Assembly (NCBI GenBank): GCA_017427415.1
Contig: JAFRSU010000047.1
Location: forward strand, 1 to 64,000
Length of the DNA: 64,000 bases
DNA from: Lachnospiraceae bacterium
GTDB taxonomy: Bacteria; Bacillota; Clostridia; Lachnospirales; Lachnospiraceae
Direction: 5' to 3'
Position numbers and translations under genes: made by a program. Positions 31,846-39,436 of this stretch are shown one piece after another. Under the pieces are notes generated by a model that did no database searches, was not told the origin of the DNA, and saw nothing but the letters and a program-made list of their open reading frames with translations. Position 1 is the first letter of the stretch. Every line of letters starts with the position of its first letter.

Positions 31846-33937
31846 ATTCTACATCAAAGCTTCCGAGATATCTGAATTCAAATCCTTTAGTCTGTGTTAT
31901 TTTTTCATAAGACTTGTAATTCGTGTCTGAACATTCTATCAGATAATAATATTCCCCAAGAATTGTTTTTAATGGACGATCATGTATTGTTACCAGTGTC
32001 ATACCGTTTTTATCCATTTTGGAAATCAGTTTAGGCAGATACTTTGCCTTTCCCTTTGCGATAAATGCTAATCGTTTGGATGATTCTACCGAAGGAGCTT
32101 CCAATGATAATATATAAAATCTTGTCTTATTATTTTTATTCCCCTGTATGCCATCTGCTAAAACCTCCAAACCATAAACATCTGCGCAAGCTGCTGAAGC
32201 TATTGCCGCATATGCTTTGTTATTATTCTGTTGTACAAGTCTTGCACCCTCAGCGGTACTTGAAACCTCAACTATCTCAGCATTGGGTATATTTCTTTTT
32301 AGCCATTCAGCTCCCTGGGCAATGCCCTGTTTATGCGAATATACTGTCTTAATATCTGAAAGTCCGGTTCCCGGAAGTACCAAAATATTTTGGTTTATAG
32401 GAAGCTCTATCTCTCCCATCACGCTAACATTTTTCTGACTTATCAGAGTATCCAAATAGTCTGTGACAGCCCCGCCAATCGTATTTTCTTGAGGAATAAC
32501 AGCATATCTTGCTCTTTTATCGATAAGTGCCTGAACAGCCTCATCCACAGTTTTAAATGAGACCAATGGGTTCGAATCCCCAAAGAATTTCCAGCATGCT
32601 TCCTGAGTATAAGTTCCTTCAGGTCCAAGATAAGAAACCACATCAGAATACTTCTCGTATAAAGCATCATATTGCTTCATGGAGTCTGTGAAAAGTTTCT
32701 TTATAGCTTTATCCTTATATAGTCCGTTTTTATTAGGCTTTATACCTTTGAAGCTCAGATGATAAATGACAGGCTCATTATTGATATCTAATAGCCGGTG
32801 TTGTCTTAGCTGACCCACCGACTGATAGACCATGTCTGCTGACCAATATGATTTTCCTTTATTGCTCTCCCATCTTGAAAACACCAATTTGCAGCCTATG
32901 GGAGTTTTCTTTTCTATAGTCTCAGGCAGCTCATAATCATCTACTCCCAATGCTCCCAAGACACTTCCTATATTTGAATCATGACCGCAGAGGAATGTAA
33001 AAATCCTGCCATCTGTGTTCATTTCCGAGTATATCTCTTTGATCAAAGGATTAGCTACATTTGTTGCAACTAAAGGAGCCGTAAAAAGAACATCCCCATA
33101 AACAGACTTTATCTCTGAAATAGATTCCCATTGTTCAATACTCAGATCATTTCCGAATGCTGCCTTTACCGGATCTGCCTCTTCAAAATACTGAAGTACC
33201 AAAGCATCGCTTATACTTGTAGCAAATTTTAAAGTACTGTCTACCTTGGGTTCCTGACCTATGTCATATGTTAATTTATAATCCTCCTGAAAAATATAAT
33301 CTTTATAGTCTTTAGTATCGTTCAGATCAATAACATCAGCCATCAGTTCAAAATTATCCCGTAAATCTCTTACGTCATCATCAAATAGTTGATGTACCTG
33401 AGCGGAAACATCCTTTTCATACTCTTCATTTAAGAAGTTAAGCGCCGGTGTAAAGACCGGATCCATGGTATCATAATCCGAATGATACTCGATATCAATA
33501 TTTGCGGTGGGAAGAAATCCGGCAGAAAAATATTTAGCTGTCGCTATAGTACGCTGTTTTGAATTCGAATAAAACCTTACTTCATTTTCTTCGGGTCTGT
33601 AATTTTCTGTTATCAGCTTTTCACTTTCCAGCCATTTTCTAAAATACTGTCCCATCTCGGTCTCAAGTACTCCACCCAGAAGTGAAAGCTCACTTGCATT
33701 TGCAGACCAATTATACCAGGTATGAGGTGTGGCAAGTTCCAGAACCGAACCCCTTGTAGATAAGGGAGCCCTGATATTGTGCCGGCTGAGAACTATCACC
33801 TGTTTTAAAGTGTAACCCTCATTCGATAAAGCGAGAGTTCCCTTAGCTTTTACTTCAAATGGTGTTATTATGCTAAAACACAGCGCAACTATAAGAGTAA
33901 ATATAAAAACATTGAAAGAAATCCTATGATGTTTCAT
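31844..33937 (-). CDS. Secreted fusion: histidine acid phosphatase + prephenate dehydratase with ACT domain
   Basis: 697 residues. Residues 1-31 form a signal peptide or N-terminal anchor. Residues about 40-400 form a branch 2 histidine phosphatase: 'VLSRHNIRAPLS' (catalytic RHxxRxP at 52-58) and 'CGHDSNIGSVLGALG' near 317 (HD motif). From about 435 comes a full prephenate dehydratase: 'YLGPEGTYTQEA', 'PQENTIGGAV', 'YSHKQGIAQG' and the 'TRF' motif near 606. An ACT-like region (about 620-697) with 'LVTIHDRPLKTILGEYYYLI' and a terminal YLGSF follows, as in P-protein regulatory domains. A cytoplasmic aromatic-pathway enzyme on an exported protein is unusual. AAGGGTG precedes the ATG. Function as a unit is unknown. 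Confidence 0.85.
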   Translation of the reverse strand: MKHHRISFNVFIFTLIVALCFSIITPFEVKAKGTLALSNEGYTLKQVIVLSRHNIRAPLSTRGSVLELATPHTWYNWSANASELSLLGGVLETEMGQYFRKWLESEKLITENYRPEENEVRFYSNSKQRTIATAKYFSAGFLPTANIDIEYHSDYDTMDPVFTPALNFLNEEYEKDVSAQVHQLFDDDVRDLRDNFELMADVIDLNDTKDYKDYIFQEDYKLTYDIGQEPKVDSTLKFATSISDALVLQYFEEADPVKAAFGNDLSIEQWESISEIKSVYGDVLFTAPLVATNVANPLIKEIYSEMNTDGRIFTFLCGHDSNIGSVLGALGVDDYELPETIEKKTPIGCKLVFSRWESNKGKSYWSADMVYQSVGQLRQHRLLDINNEPVIYHLSFKGIKPNKNGLYKDKAIKKLFTDSMKQYDALYEKYSDVVSYLGPEGTYTQEACWKFFGDSNPLVSFKTVDEAVQALIDKRARYAVIPQENTIGGAVTDYLDTLISQKNVSVMGEIELPINQNILVLPGTGLSDIKTVYSHKQGIAQGAEWLKRNIPNAEIVEVSSTAEGARLVQQNNNKAYAAIASAACADVYGLEVLADGIQGNKNNKTRFYILSLEAPSVESSKRLAFIAKGKAKYLPKLISKMDKNGMTLVTIHDRPLKTILGEYYYLIECSDTNYKSYEKITQTKGFEFRYLGSFDVE

Positions 33938-34017
33938 CGTCTATCACCCTTCTCTTCATACTCCGTAAAAATCATCGGAAATAAATCTTCTTCCACATAA
34001 CCATCTTGTATATTCAT
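33934..34017 (-). CDS. Possible 27-residue leader peptide overlapping the phosphatase fusion gene
   Basis: A short frame 'MNIQDGYVEEDLFPMIFTEY'... ends in TGA that overlaps the ATG of the downstream gene (ATGA), which suggests translational coupling. A weak GGTGG lies upstream. It could instead be the tail of a decayed gene. Confidence 0.25.
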   Translation of the reverse strand: MNIQDGYVEEDLFPMIFTEYEEKGDRR

Positions 34018-34144
34018 TATACTATTACCACCATTTCATCTATACTCACAATTTCTTTCCCATCAAGCCATAAAATCAGCCAAAGTTTCTGTTGATTTAG
34101 CCGTAGGGGCAAGCAAAGCTGTTTAAACACCTTTTACATAATTG

Positions 34145-34771
34145 CTAATTATCTTTTTCTGCTTCAGGTAAATGGTAGATCTCATCTATGCTGTCAACAA
34201 TATAATCCGGTCTCTTACTCTCGTCATCTATACTTTGATATATGGCATAGCCTTGACGTACCCATATAGTTTTCATTCCCAGCTTTTTAGCCGGGATAAT
34301 ATCATTATCCAGCCGGTCTCCAACCATGATGGCATCAGCAGCTTTACATCCTGCCTTATCGAGTGCCATTGAAAAAATCTTCAAATCAGGCTTTGCACAC
34401 CCGGCTTCTGCCGAAGCCATTACTACATCAAAGTACTTTCCTATGCCCCATTTATCTATTCTTTCCTGCGTTCCCAATGCTTGATTTGCAATAATCCCAA
34501 GTTTATATTTCCCATACAGATAAGAGATTAAGTCAAATGCTCCTTCATACAGTTTTTCAAGACTGCTGTCCCATTCCGGCAAAACCACTCCATATGCTTT
34601 GGCAGCCGTCCTGATAGGTGTCGGACTTACTTTAGCTTCCTCATATACTTTGTTCATAAACTCTGCCGGATCAATGCCTAACTGCCTGATTGCAAACTGA
34701 CAACGGCTTTTATAAACATCACTTTCATCAACCAATGTTGCGCCAAGATCAAAAAATATATATTTTATCAT
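34145..34771 (-). CDS. HAD-superfamily hydrolase
   Basis: About 208 residues from the ATG at 34771 (GGGG about 4 nt upstream). HAD motif I is 'IFFDLGATLVDE' (DLGAT) near residue 7, motif II 'GIIANQALGTQER' near 105, motif III lysine in 'GCAKPDLKIFSMAL', and motif IV 'IMVGDRLDNDIIPAKKLG' near 155. A helical cap is present. It lies immediately downstream of a second, truncated HAD gene of a different sequence type. Confidence 0.85.
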   Translation of the reverse strand: MIKYIFFDLGATLVDESDVYKSRCQFAIRQLGIDPAEFMNKVYEEAKVSPTPIRTAAKAYGVVLPEWDSSLEKLYEGAFDLISYLYGKYKLGIIANQALGTQERIDKWGIGKYFDVVMASAEAGCAKPDLKIFSMALDKAGCKAADAIMVGDRLDNDIIPAKKLGMKTIWVRQGYAIYQSIDDESKRPDYIVDSIDEIYHLPEAEKDN

Positions 34772-34798
34772 TCTGCCCCAGTCTTTCTTTTTCAATAA

Positions 34799-35143
34799 TT
34801 ATGTTAACTGCGAAACCACATCCAACGGCTCCTCAGCCACCGGGAAATCCCCTATTGTTTCACGCGTATTCGGAAGTCTGTTCGTATACCATTTTGCTTG
34901 AATCGCCTTCATTCCTGCATCTCTTGCTCCCTGAAGTTCATTGCTTCCGCCATCTCCCACAAAGATACAGTCTTTTGACTTTACGCCCAACCGACTTGCC
35001 GCCTCCTCATAAATGGCACGGTCGGGTTTTTTCATGTGTACTTCATAGGATATCACCACCTCATCAAAATACCGGTACAACTCCGATTCTCTGATCACCT
35101 TTACTTCTTCCGAGGAACAGTTGCTTACGATTGCAGTACGCAA
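34799..35143 (-). pseudogene. HAD hydrolase gene lacking its N-terminal half
   Basis: 114 codons begin at 'RTAIVSNCSSEEV' (HAD motif II) and continue through the motif III lysine ('VHMKKPDRAIYEEAA') and motif IV ('CIFVGDGGSNELQGARDAG') to a normal C-terminus. The nucleophile aspartate (DxDxT) region and cap are absent. The frame is truncated 3 nt from the stop of the DUF4143 ATPase gene, so an insertion or deletion probably placed the ATPase gene over its 5' half. Confidence 0.75.
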
Positions 35144-35145
35144 TA

Positions 35146-36435
35146 TTACATATTTAGGCTATTTTCGTTCAAAAAGAAATCATACAATCCCATAAAGGTT
35201 ATTCCCTGCTCGTTTCTCCATAATGGCGAGGTTCCATTAACCACTATTATCTTCTTAAAAGAGTCCGGAATTCTTATAAGCGAGGCCTGTTCTTGATCTT
35301 TTTTTTCTTGTGTTGGAAGAGCAAATGCTGATTGTATATAATATCTTACACTACCTCGATTAATCACAAAATCAACTTCAAGATGTTTACGGATACTTTT
35401 TCCATTTTCAGAAATTCTTGTCTCTACAACACCCACATCAACATTAAACCCACGATAAATCAATTCGTTATAGATAGCATTCTCCATCAGATGAGTTTCT
35501 TCATATTGCCTAAAATTAAGTAATGAGTTTCTAAGTCCCAAATCAGTATAGTAATACTTTGAAGGTGTCCCTATATACTTTCTTCCTTTAATATCATAAC
35601 GATCAGCTTTTTGAATAATAAAACTCTCCTGCAAATACGCAAGATAACTTGATATGGTTGGCATAGTAATGCCCTTATTTCCTTTACTGTTAAATGTATC
35701 TGAAACCTTTTGGGCATTTGTGAGTGAACCTATATCAGAAGCAAGTATTTTCATCAAATCTTCCATACCCGCTTCATCTCTTATGCCATAACGTTCTACA
35801 ATATCTTTCAGATATATTTCCCTATTAAGCCTTTCAAGATATGAATTTTTGCTTTCTATGTCCGGCTCTTCCAATATATGAGGCAATCCTCCATAGTATA
35901 AGTAATCTTTCCAGGCATCTTGACTTTCTTTCCCTGAGGCCGGATAAAATTCTGAGAATGAAAGTGGCGCAATATGCACCTCATCTCCACGTCCTCTGAA
36001 TTCTGTCATTATATCAGAAGAAAGAAATTTCGAATTACTTCCGGTTACATAAACATCTACGTTCCTTTTCCTAAGAAGACCATTCAACACGCCATATAAC
36101 CTTATTGGAATATTCGGATTCTTCATTTCCTCTTTCGAAATGGCATACTGTGCTTCATCTATAAAAACATAGTAATTTTGTTTACTGTCCTTAATACGGT
36201 CTTTTATATACTCGTATAATTTATGTGGATCACAATAAGCAGCATAATCATAGTCATCTAGCGGTATAGCTATAATATTATCTTCCGGTACACCTAAATT
36301 AATCAGATGATCATAAAACAGCTTAAAGAGAAGATACGATTTCCCACACCTTCTAATACCTGTTATTATCTTAATCAATCCGTTATTTTTTCGTTTTATG
36401 AGTCTGTTAAGATAAATATCTCTTTTTATTTCCAT
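35146..36435 (-). CDS. AAA ATPase with DUF4143 domain
   Basis: About 429 residues from the ATG at 36435 (GGAG 6 nt upstream); an ATG four codons earlier lacks a site. Walker A is 'ITGIRRCGKSYLLFKLF' near residue 24, Walker B 'NYYVFIDEAQYA' near 88, and 'DVYVTGSNSKFLSSDI' near 125. The C-terminal DUF4143 half (about 200-380) has 'IGTPSKYYYTDLGLRNSLL' and a nuclease-like 'HLEVDFVINRG'. Such ATPases are common, often mobile, and of unsettled function. The 3' end and upstream flank both have copies near 27.1 and 28.6 kb. Confidence 0.88.
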   Translation of the reverse strand: MEIKRDIYLNRLIKRKNNGLIKIITGIRRCGKSYLLFKLFYDHLINLGVPEDNIIAIPLDDYDYAAYCDPHKLYEYIKDRIKDSKQNYYVFIDEAQYAISKEEMKNPNIPIRLYGVLNGLLRKRNVDVYVTGSNSKFLSSDIMTEFRGRGDEVHIAPLSFSEFYPASGKESQDAWKDYLYYGGLPHILEEPDIESKNSYLERLNREIYLKDIVERYGIRDEAGMEDLMKILASDIGSLTNAQKVSDTFNSKGNKGITMPTISSYLAYLQESFIIQKADRYDIKGRKYIGTPSKYYYTDLGLRNSLLNFRQYEETHLMENAIYNELIYRGFNVDVGVVETRISENGKSIRKHLEVDFVINRGSVRYYIQSAFALPTQEKKDQEQASLIRIPDSFKKIIVVNGTSPLWRNEQGITFMGLYDFFLNENSLNM

Positions 36436-36518
36436 CTCGCGCTCCATTTTAGATTTCTGGTAGTTAATCCATTTTATTAAAATATATCATAGATTTATCA
36501 AATTTGCAACTTTTATTA

Positions 36519-36554
36519 TATTTTTATGGTCAAAATGCCACTCTTCTAAAATAA
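36519..36554. repeat. Upstream flank of the ATPase gene, duplicated at 28.65 kb
   Basis: 'tttttatggtcaaaatgcca' and the following 'ttctaaaata' match 28645..28680 with about four differences. Confidence 0.5.
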
Positions 36555-36573
36555 TATTTGCAATTATATAAAT

Positions 36574-36608
36574 AAGCCCGTTCTATCTCTTCGCGACGGA
36601 GCGGGCTT
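36574..36608. terminator. Terminator-like hairpin after the XRE-TPR gene
   Basis: 'aagcccg' pairs with 'cgggctt' around an interior that can also pair (cgttct..., gacggagcg). It lies 20 nt after the stop of the XRE regulator on the minus strand; the T tract is short. Confidence 0.5.
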
Positions 36609-36629
36609 TTCCCAAGGATTGCTCTTATT

Positions 36630-37640
36630 TTACAACTGTTCTATTTCTCGCTTTGCCCACAATACATCATTATGATCCTCAGACATTCCATATTCGGAAA
36701 TCAAAGTATTTTTGATCAATTCCCATTCCTTCTTTGCCTCAGAATTACGCCCAAGTTTCTTGTATAAGAATGCCAAGGAATACATCATATCCATGACATG
36801 CGGTGATGATTGGGCTTCGTAAGCATTATTAAAACACTCTATAGCCTTATCATAGTCATTAAGGCGGTTAAAGCGTTCTCCAATCTCATATTGTCCAAGC
36901 CAATCATTCGTGGGAATACCGCACCATATTTCTTTTGCCCTTTTGTCATTTCCTCTTGCCAGTTCAATATCTCCAAGAAGAACTTGCCGTAAATACTTAT
37001 CTTCATTACTAAATTGGGCAATACTAAGCAGTTCTTCAGCTTTTTCATAGTATTTCTTGCTTATCATTGCCTCAATAAGCAATCTGTACAACCCTGCATT
37101 TTGAGGATTCTTTCTGGCAATCGGCTCACATACCCTGATGAACCAGTCATTGTCACTATGGTATTTATACTCATCGCCACCGCGAACAGCTCTGTACAGA
37201 GTATATATTTCTTCATCTCTGGGACTTATCTCCATAGCCCGTTCAAGCATTCTGCCGGCTGCCAACATATCTGCATTGGATTTCGATAAATAAACCTTAG
37301 CATATCTTTTGATTGCAGATATATTATCCGGGTCTTCCCGTAAAATTCCATCCAAGATACGTTTTGAATAGGAATAGTTTTTATCTGTCATCGATTCCAA
37401 ATGCAAAATGTTATCAACACGTTCAAGCTCATCATCATGGTCAACTGAAAACAGTTCATCTATCTTTATACCAAAGAAAGCCGCCAGCTTAGGCAAAAGT
37501 GTAATGTCTGGCATAGTAGTTTCATTTTCCCATTTGCTTATTGCCTGATATGAAATTCCTAAGTATCCCGCAAGTTCTTCCTGTGTCACGGAATGTTCCA
37601 TCCGAAGACGTTTTATAACGCTTCCAATATTTAAATCCAT
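36630..37640 (-). CDS. XRE-family regulator with TPR-like C-terminal domain
   Basis: 336 residues. The N-terminal helix-turn-helix at about 6-62 contains 'IKRLRMEHSVTQEELAGYLG' and 'SYQAISKWENETTMPDITLL'. The remaining 270 residues are helical repeats of TPR type ('AGRMLERAMEISPRDEEIYT', 'GERFNRLNDYDKAIECFNNA'), which in Rgg/PlcR-type or similar regulators bind peptides or partner proteins. GGAGGT precedes the ATG. The ligand and targets are unknown; the neighbouring gene is the DUF4143 ATPase. Confidence 0.88.
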   Translation of the reverse strand: MDLNIGSVIKRLRMEHSVTQEELAGYLGISYQAISKWENETTMPDITLLPKLAAFFGIKIDELFSVDHDDELERVDNILHLESMTDKNYSYSKRILDGILREDPDNISAIKRYAKVYLSKSNADMLAAGRMLERAMEISPRDEEIYTLYRAVRGGDEYKYHSDNDWFIRVCEPIARKNPQNAGLYRLLIEAMISKKYYEKAEELLSIAQFSNEDKYLRQVLLGDIELARGNDKRAKEIWCGIPTNDWLGQYEIGERFNRLNDYDKAIECFNNAYEAQSSPHVMDMMYSLAFLYKKLGRNSEAKKEWELIKNTLISEYGMSEDHNDVLWAKREIEQL

Positions 37641-37764
37641 GTTTGAATACCTCCATCGTCTTTCTATCAGCTGATGAATGTATCATAGCGTGAAATATAC
37701 ATTATTACAATAACCACATGTTTTAGAGGACTCAACCGTGAGTTGAAAAAACTTGCGACTTGTG

Positions 37765-38003
37765 TTAACTAAATTGTTTCTGTCCTCTTAAGATCATCGT
37801 TACTGATACCGATGTATCCCACTGTTTGATTCCTGCCCTGTATAGTTCGATTCTTTTGTTATATTTTTCATTAACTTTTTCTATGACCTTAGCTTCCCCT
37901 TCTATATTAGCATTTTTTATTGCTTCCAGGCATCAAATCGCAGCTTTCGGCTCAGATATAATGTCTTTATTCCCTGAACATGTTCGGACCATATTTTATT
38001 CAT
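37765..38003 (-). pseudogene. Internally deleted class I SAM-methyltransferase gene
   Basis: GGAG and an ATG at 38003 open 'MNKIWSEHVQGIKTLYLSRK' and LRFDAWKQ, then a stop. A second frame continues 'NANIEGEAKVIEKVNEKYNK', RIELYRAG and 'IKQWDTSVSVTMILRG'. I recognise these as the two ends of one methyltransferase family of about 270-300 residues; the SAM-binding centre is missing and the frames no longer match. The start overlaps the Nudix gene stop (ATGA), as in an intact operon. Confidence 0.65.
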
Positions 38004-38527
38004 ATCATTCTCCTATCAAGTTGCTCATTTATATCTTTATTCATATACTCCTTAAGAGCCATGTACTCCCGCTGATAAGAGCCTCTTTTTTCTTCGTTCA
38101 CATCAGCATATGATTCGTGTTTTGAAAACATATCAATAGCTTCCTGCAAAGGAATCCACTCAGGCTTCAAACCTCGACGCTTCTCTTCATCTGTAAGGTT
38201 CATATGTCCTACACCGGTCACTTCACAAACAAAGTAGTAACTGGTATAGCGATATTCCTCATAGTATTCATGTAGTATTAAAAATTGCTCTGTTGGGCGG
38301 ACTATCAGCCCCGTTTCTTCCTCAACTTCTCTCACTACGCAATCTTTAGGCTTTTCTCCTTCCTCCATCCCTCCGCCCGGTATGAGCCACCAACCGCTGA
38401 TTTCCTCATGGGAAAGGAGAATCTGTCCGTCCTGTATGATGATTGCACGGCTTCCGTCACGTGTTTTCGTATAGCTTTCAAAGCGATTTGCACCCAGTAT
38501 CTCTACAGTCTTCATTATTTTATCCAT
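38000..38527 (-). CDS. Nudix hydrolase (copy B)
   Basis: 175 residues. The Nudix box GGGMEEGE...REVEEETGL is intact near residues 50-73. 'SRAIIIQDGQILLSHEEISG' and 'LILHEYYEEYRYTSYYFVCE' frame the fold. It hydrolyses a nucleoside diphosphate-linked substrate that cannot be predicted. About 93 percent identical over 160 residues to the Nudix half of the fusion at 28.7-29.6 kb; here the protein ends 12 residues after the shared part. It lies 31 nt downstream of the intact HD gene and overlaps the methyltransferase remnant by 4 nt. Confidence 0.88.
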   Translation of the reverse strand: MDKIMKTVEILGANRFESYTKTRDGSRAIIIQDGQILLSHEEISGWWLIPGGGMEEGEKPKDCVVREVEEETGLIVRPTEQFLILHEYYEEYRYTSYYFVCEVTGVGHMNLTDEEKRRGLKPEWIPLQEAIDMFSKHESYADVNEEKRGSYQREYMALKEYMNKDINEQLDRRMI

Positions 38528-38558
38528 TTATTCTTTTAATTATTCAAACAACAGTCAA

Positions 38559-39149
38559 TCACCTGGCTGGTCTGAATGTATCTTTTTCAACCGCTTCATA
38601 AAGATTTTTACCCATCTTTTTTTCGTAGTAATCCTTCAATGCCAGATTGGTATCCCATTTACTCTGCTCATAATCACCATAACGGGCTTTCACGTCACTC
38701 ATCCTGTCAATGATATCCATTACTCCTTCAGCACCGGATATGGCATCACAGAGTTGGATAAGCTTATCATAATCATCACATTTAACTTCTTTTAACTTAG
38801 TTTTGATCAGATCAGTCTCTTCTTCAATAGTATCAAATTTACCGACATAGCCCTCTATTTTCATCTCGTTAAAGGAATGAGTAAGACAGATTCGGGCACA
38901 ATCATCATAGCCCAATGACATCATATAGGAATAGCCGTCCGAAACGTGTCCCAGATGTCTTTTCCCAAATTTTCGTCCTATGTCATGTAAGAGACCCAGT
39001 ACATATGCTTTATCAGGGTCAAGTCCGGAATACATAGCTATTTTCTCAGCGCAATGTGCCGCAGTTCTGCTGTGATCTCCCCACGGCCCCGGATTACAGG
39101 TCTCCGCCTCTCTTAATATCTCTTCTGCTTTTTCTCTGGTAGGGTACAT
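38559..39149 (-). CDS. HD-domain phosphohydrolase (intact copy)
   Basis: 196 residues. 'HSRTAAHCAEKIA' (first metal His) near residue 27, 'LGLLHDIGRKFGKRHLGHVS' (HD plus later His) near 50 and 'ICLTHSFNEMK' near 85 supply the metal ligands. The C-terminal half contains 'DDYDKLIQLCDAIS', giving the final Asp. Such stand-alone HD enzymes act on nucleotides or phosphate esters. GAGGAAG precedes the ATG. A decayed copy lies at 30207..30648. Confidence 0.88.
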   Translation of the reverse strand: MYPTREKAEEILREAETCNPGPWGDHSRTAAHCAEKIAMYSGLDPDKAYVLGLLHDIGRKFGKRHLGHVSDGYSYMMSLGYDDCARICLTHSFNEMKIEGYVGKFDTIEEETDLIKTKLKEVKCDDYDKLIQLCDAISGAEGVMDIIDRMSDVKARYGDYEQSKWDTNLALKDYYEKKMGKNLYEAVEKDTFRPAR

Positions 39150-39375
39150 TTATTATTTCTTCCTCTCATATTTATTAGTTTTTAAAGATATAGTCAGCTC
39201 CACCGTTACATTACCTATGTTTGACGCTATAAGTACATTTTACATCTTACACCTATTAAAATCAACCAAGTATATATGAAAATTTATTAACAAAAAACTA
39301 TTAAATATAACTTATGTAGTCAGCTTATTCTTTTATTTTCATTGCATAATAAACATAAAATTGTTATGATTTTTG

Positions 39376-39402
39376 TGAACCTTTTTGATTTTCAAACGAC
39401 TA
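39376..39402 (+). promoter_or_regulatory. ECF-type promoter upstream of the sigma-factor fusion gene
   Basis: TGAACCTTTTT (from 39376) and CGACTA (39397-39402) are spaced as in ECF-dependent promoters (GAAC, 16 nt, CGAC). It lies about 35 nt upstream of the start codon and suggests autoregulation. Confidence 0.6.
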
Positions 39403-39436
39403 TATGTATGTAAGCTTACAAAAAGAGGATACCCAA

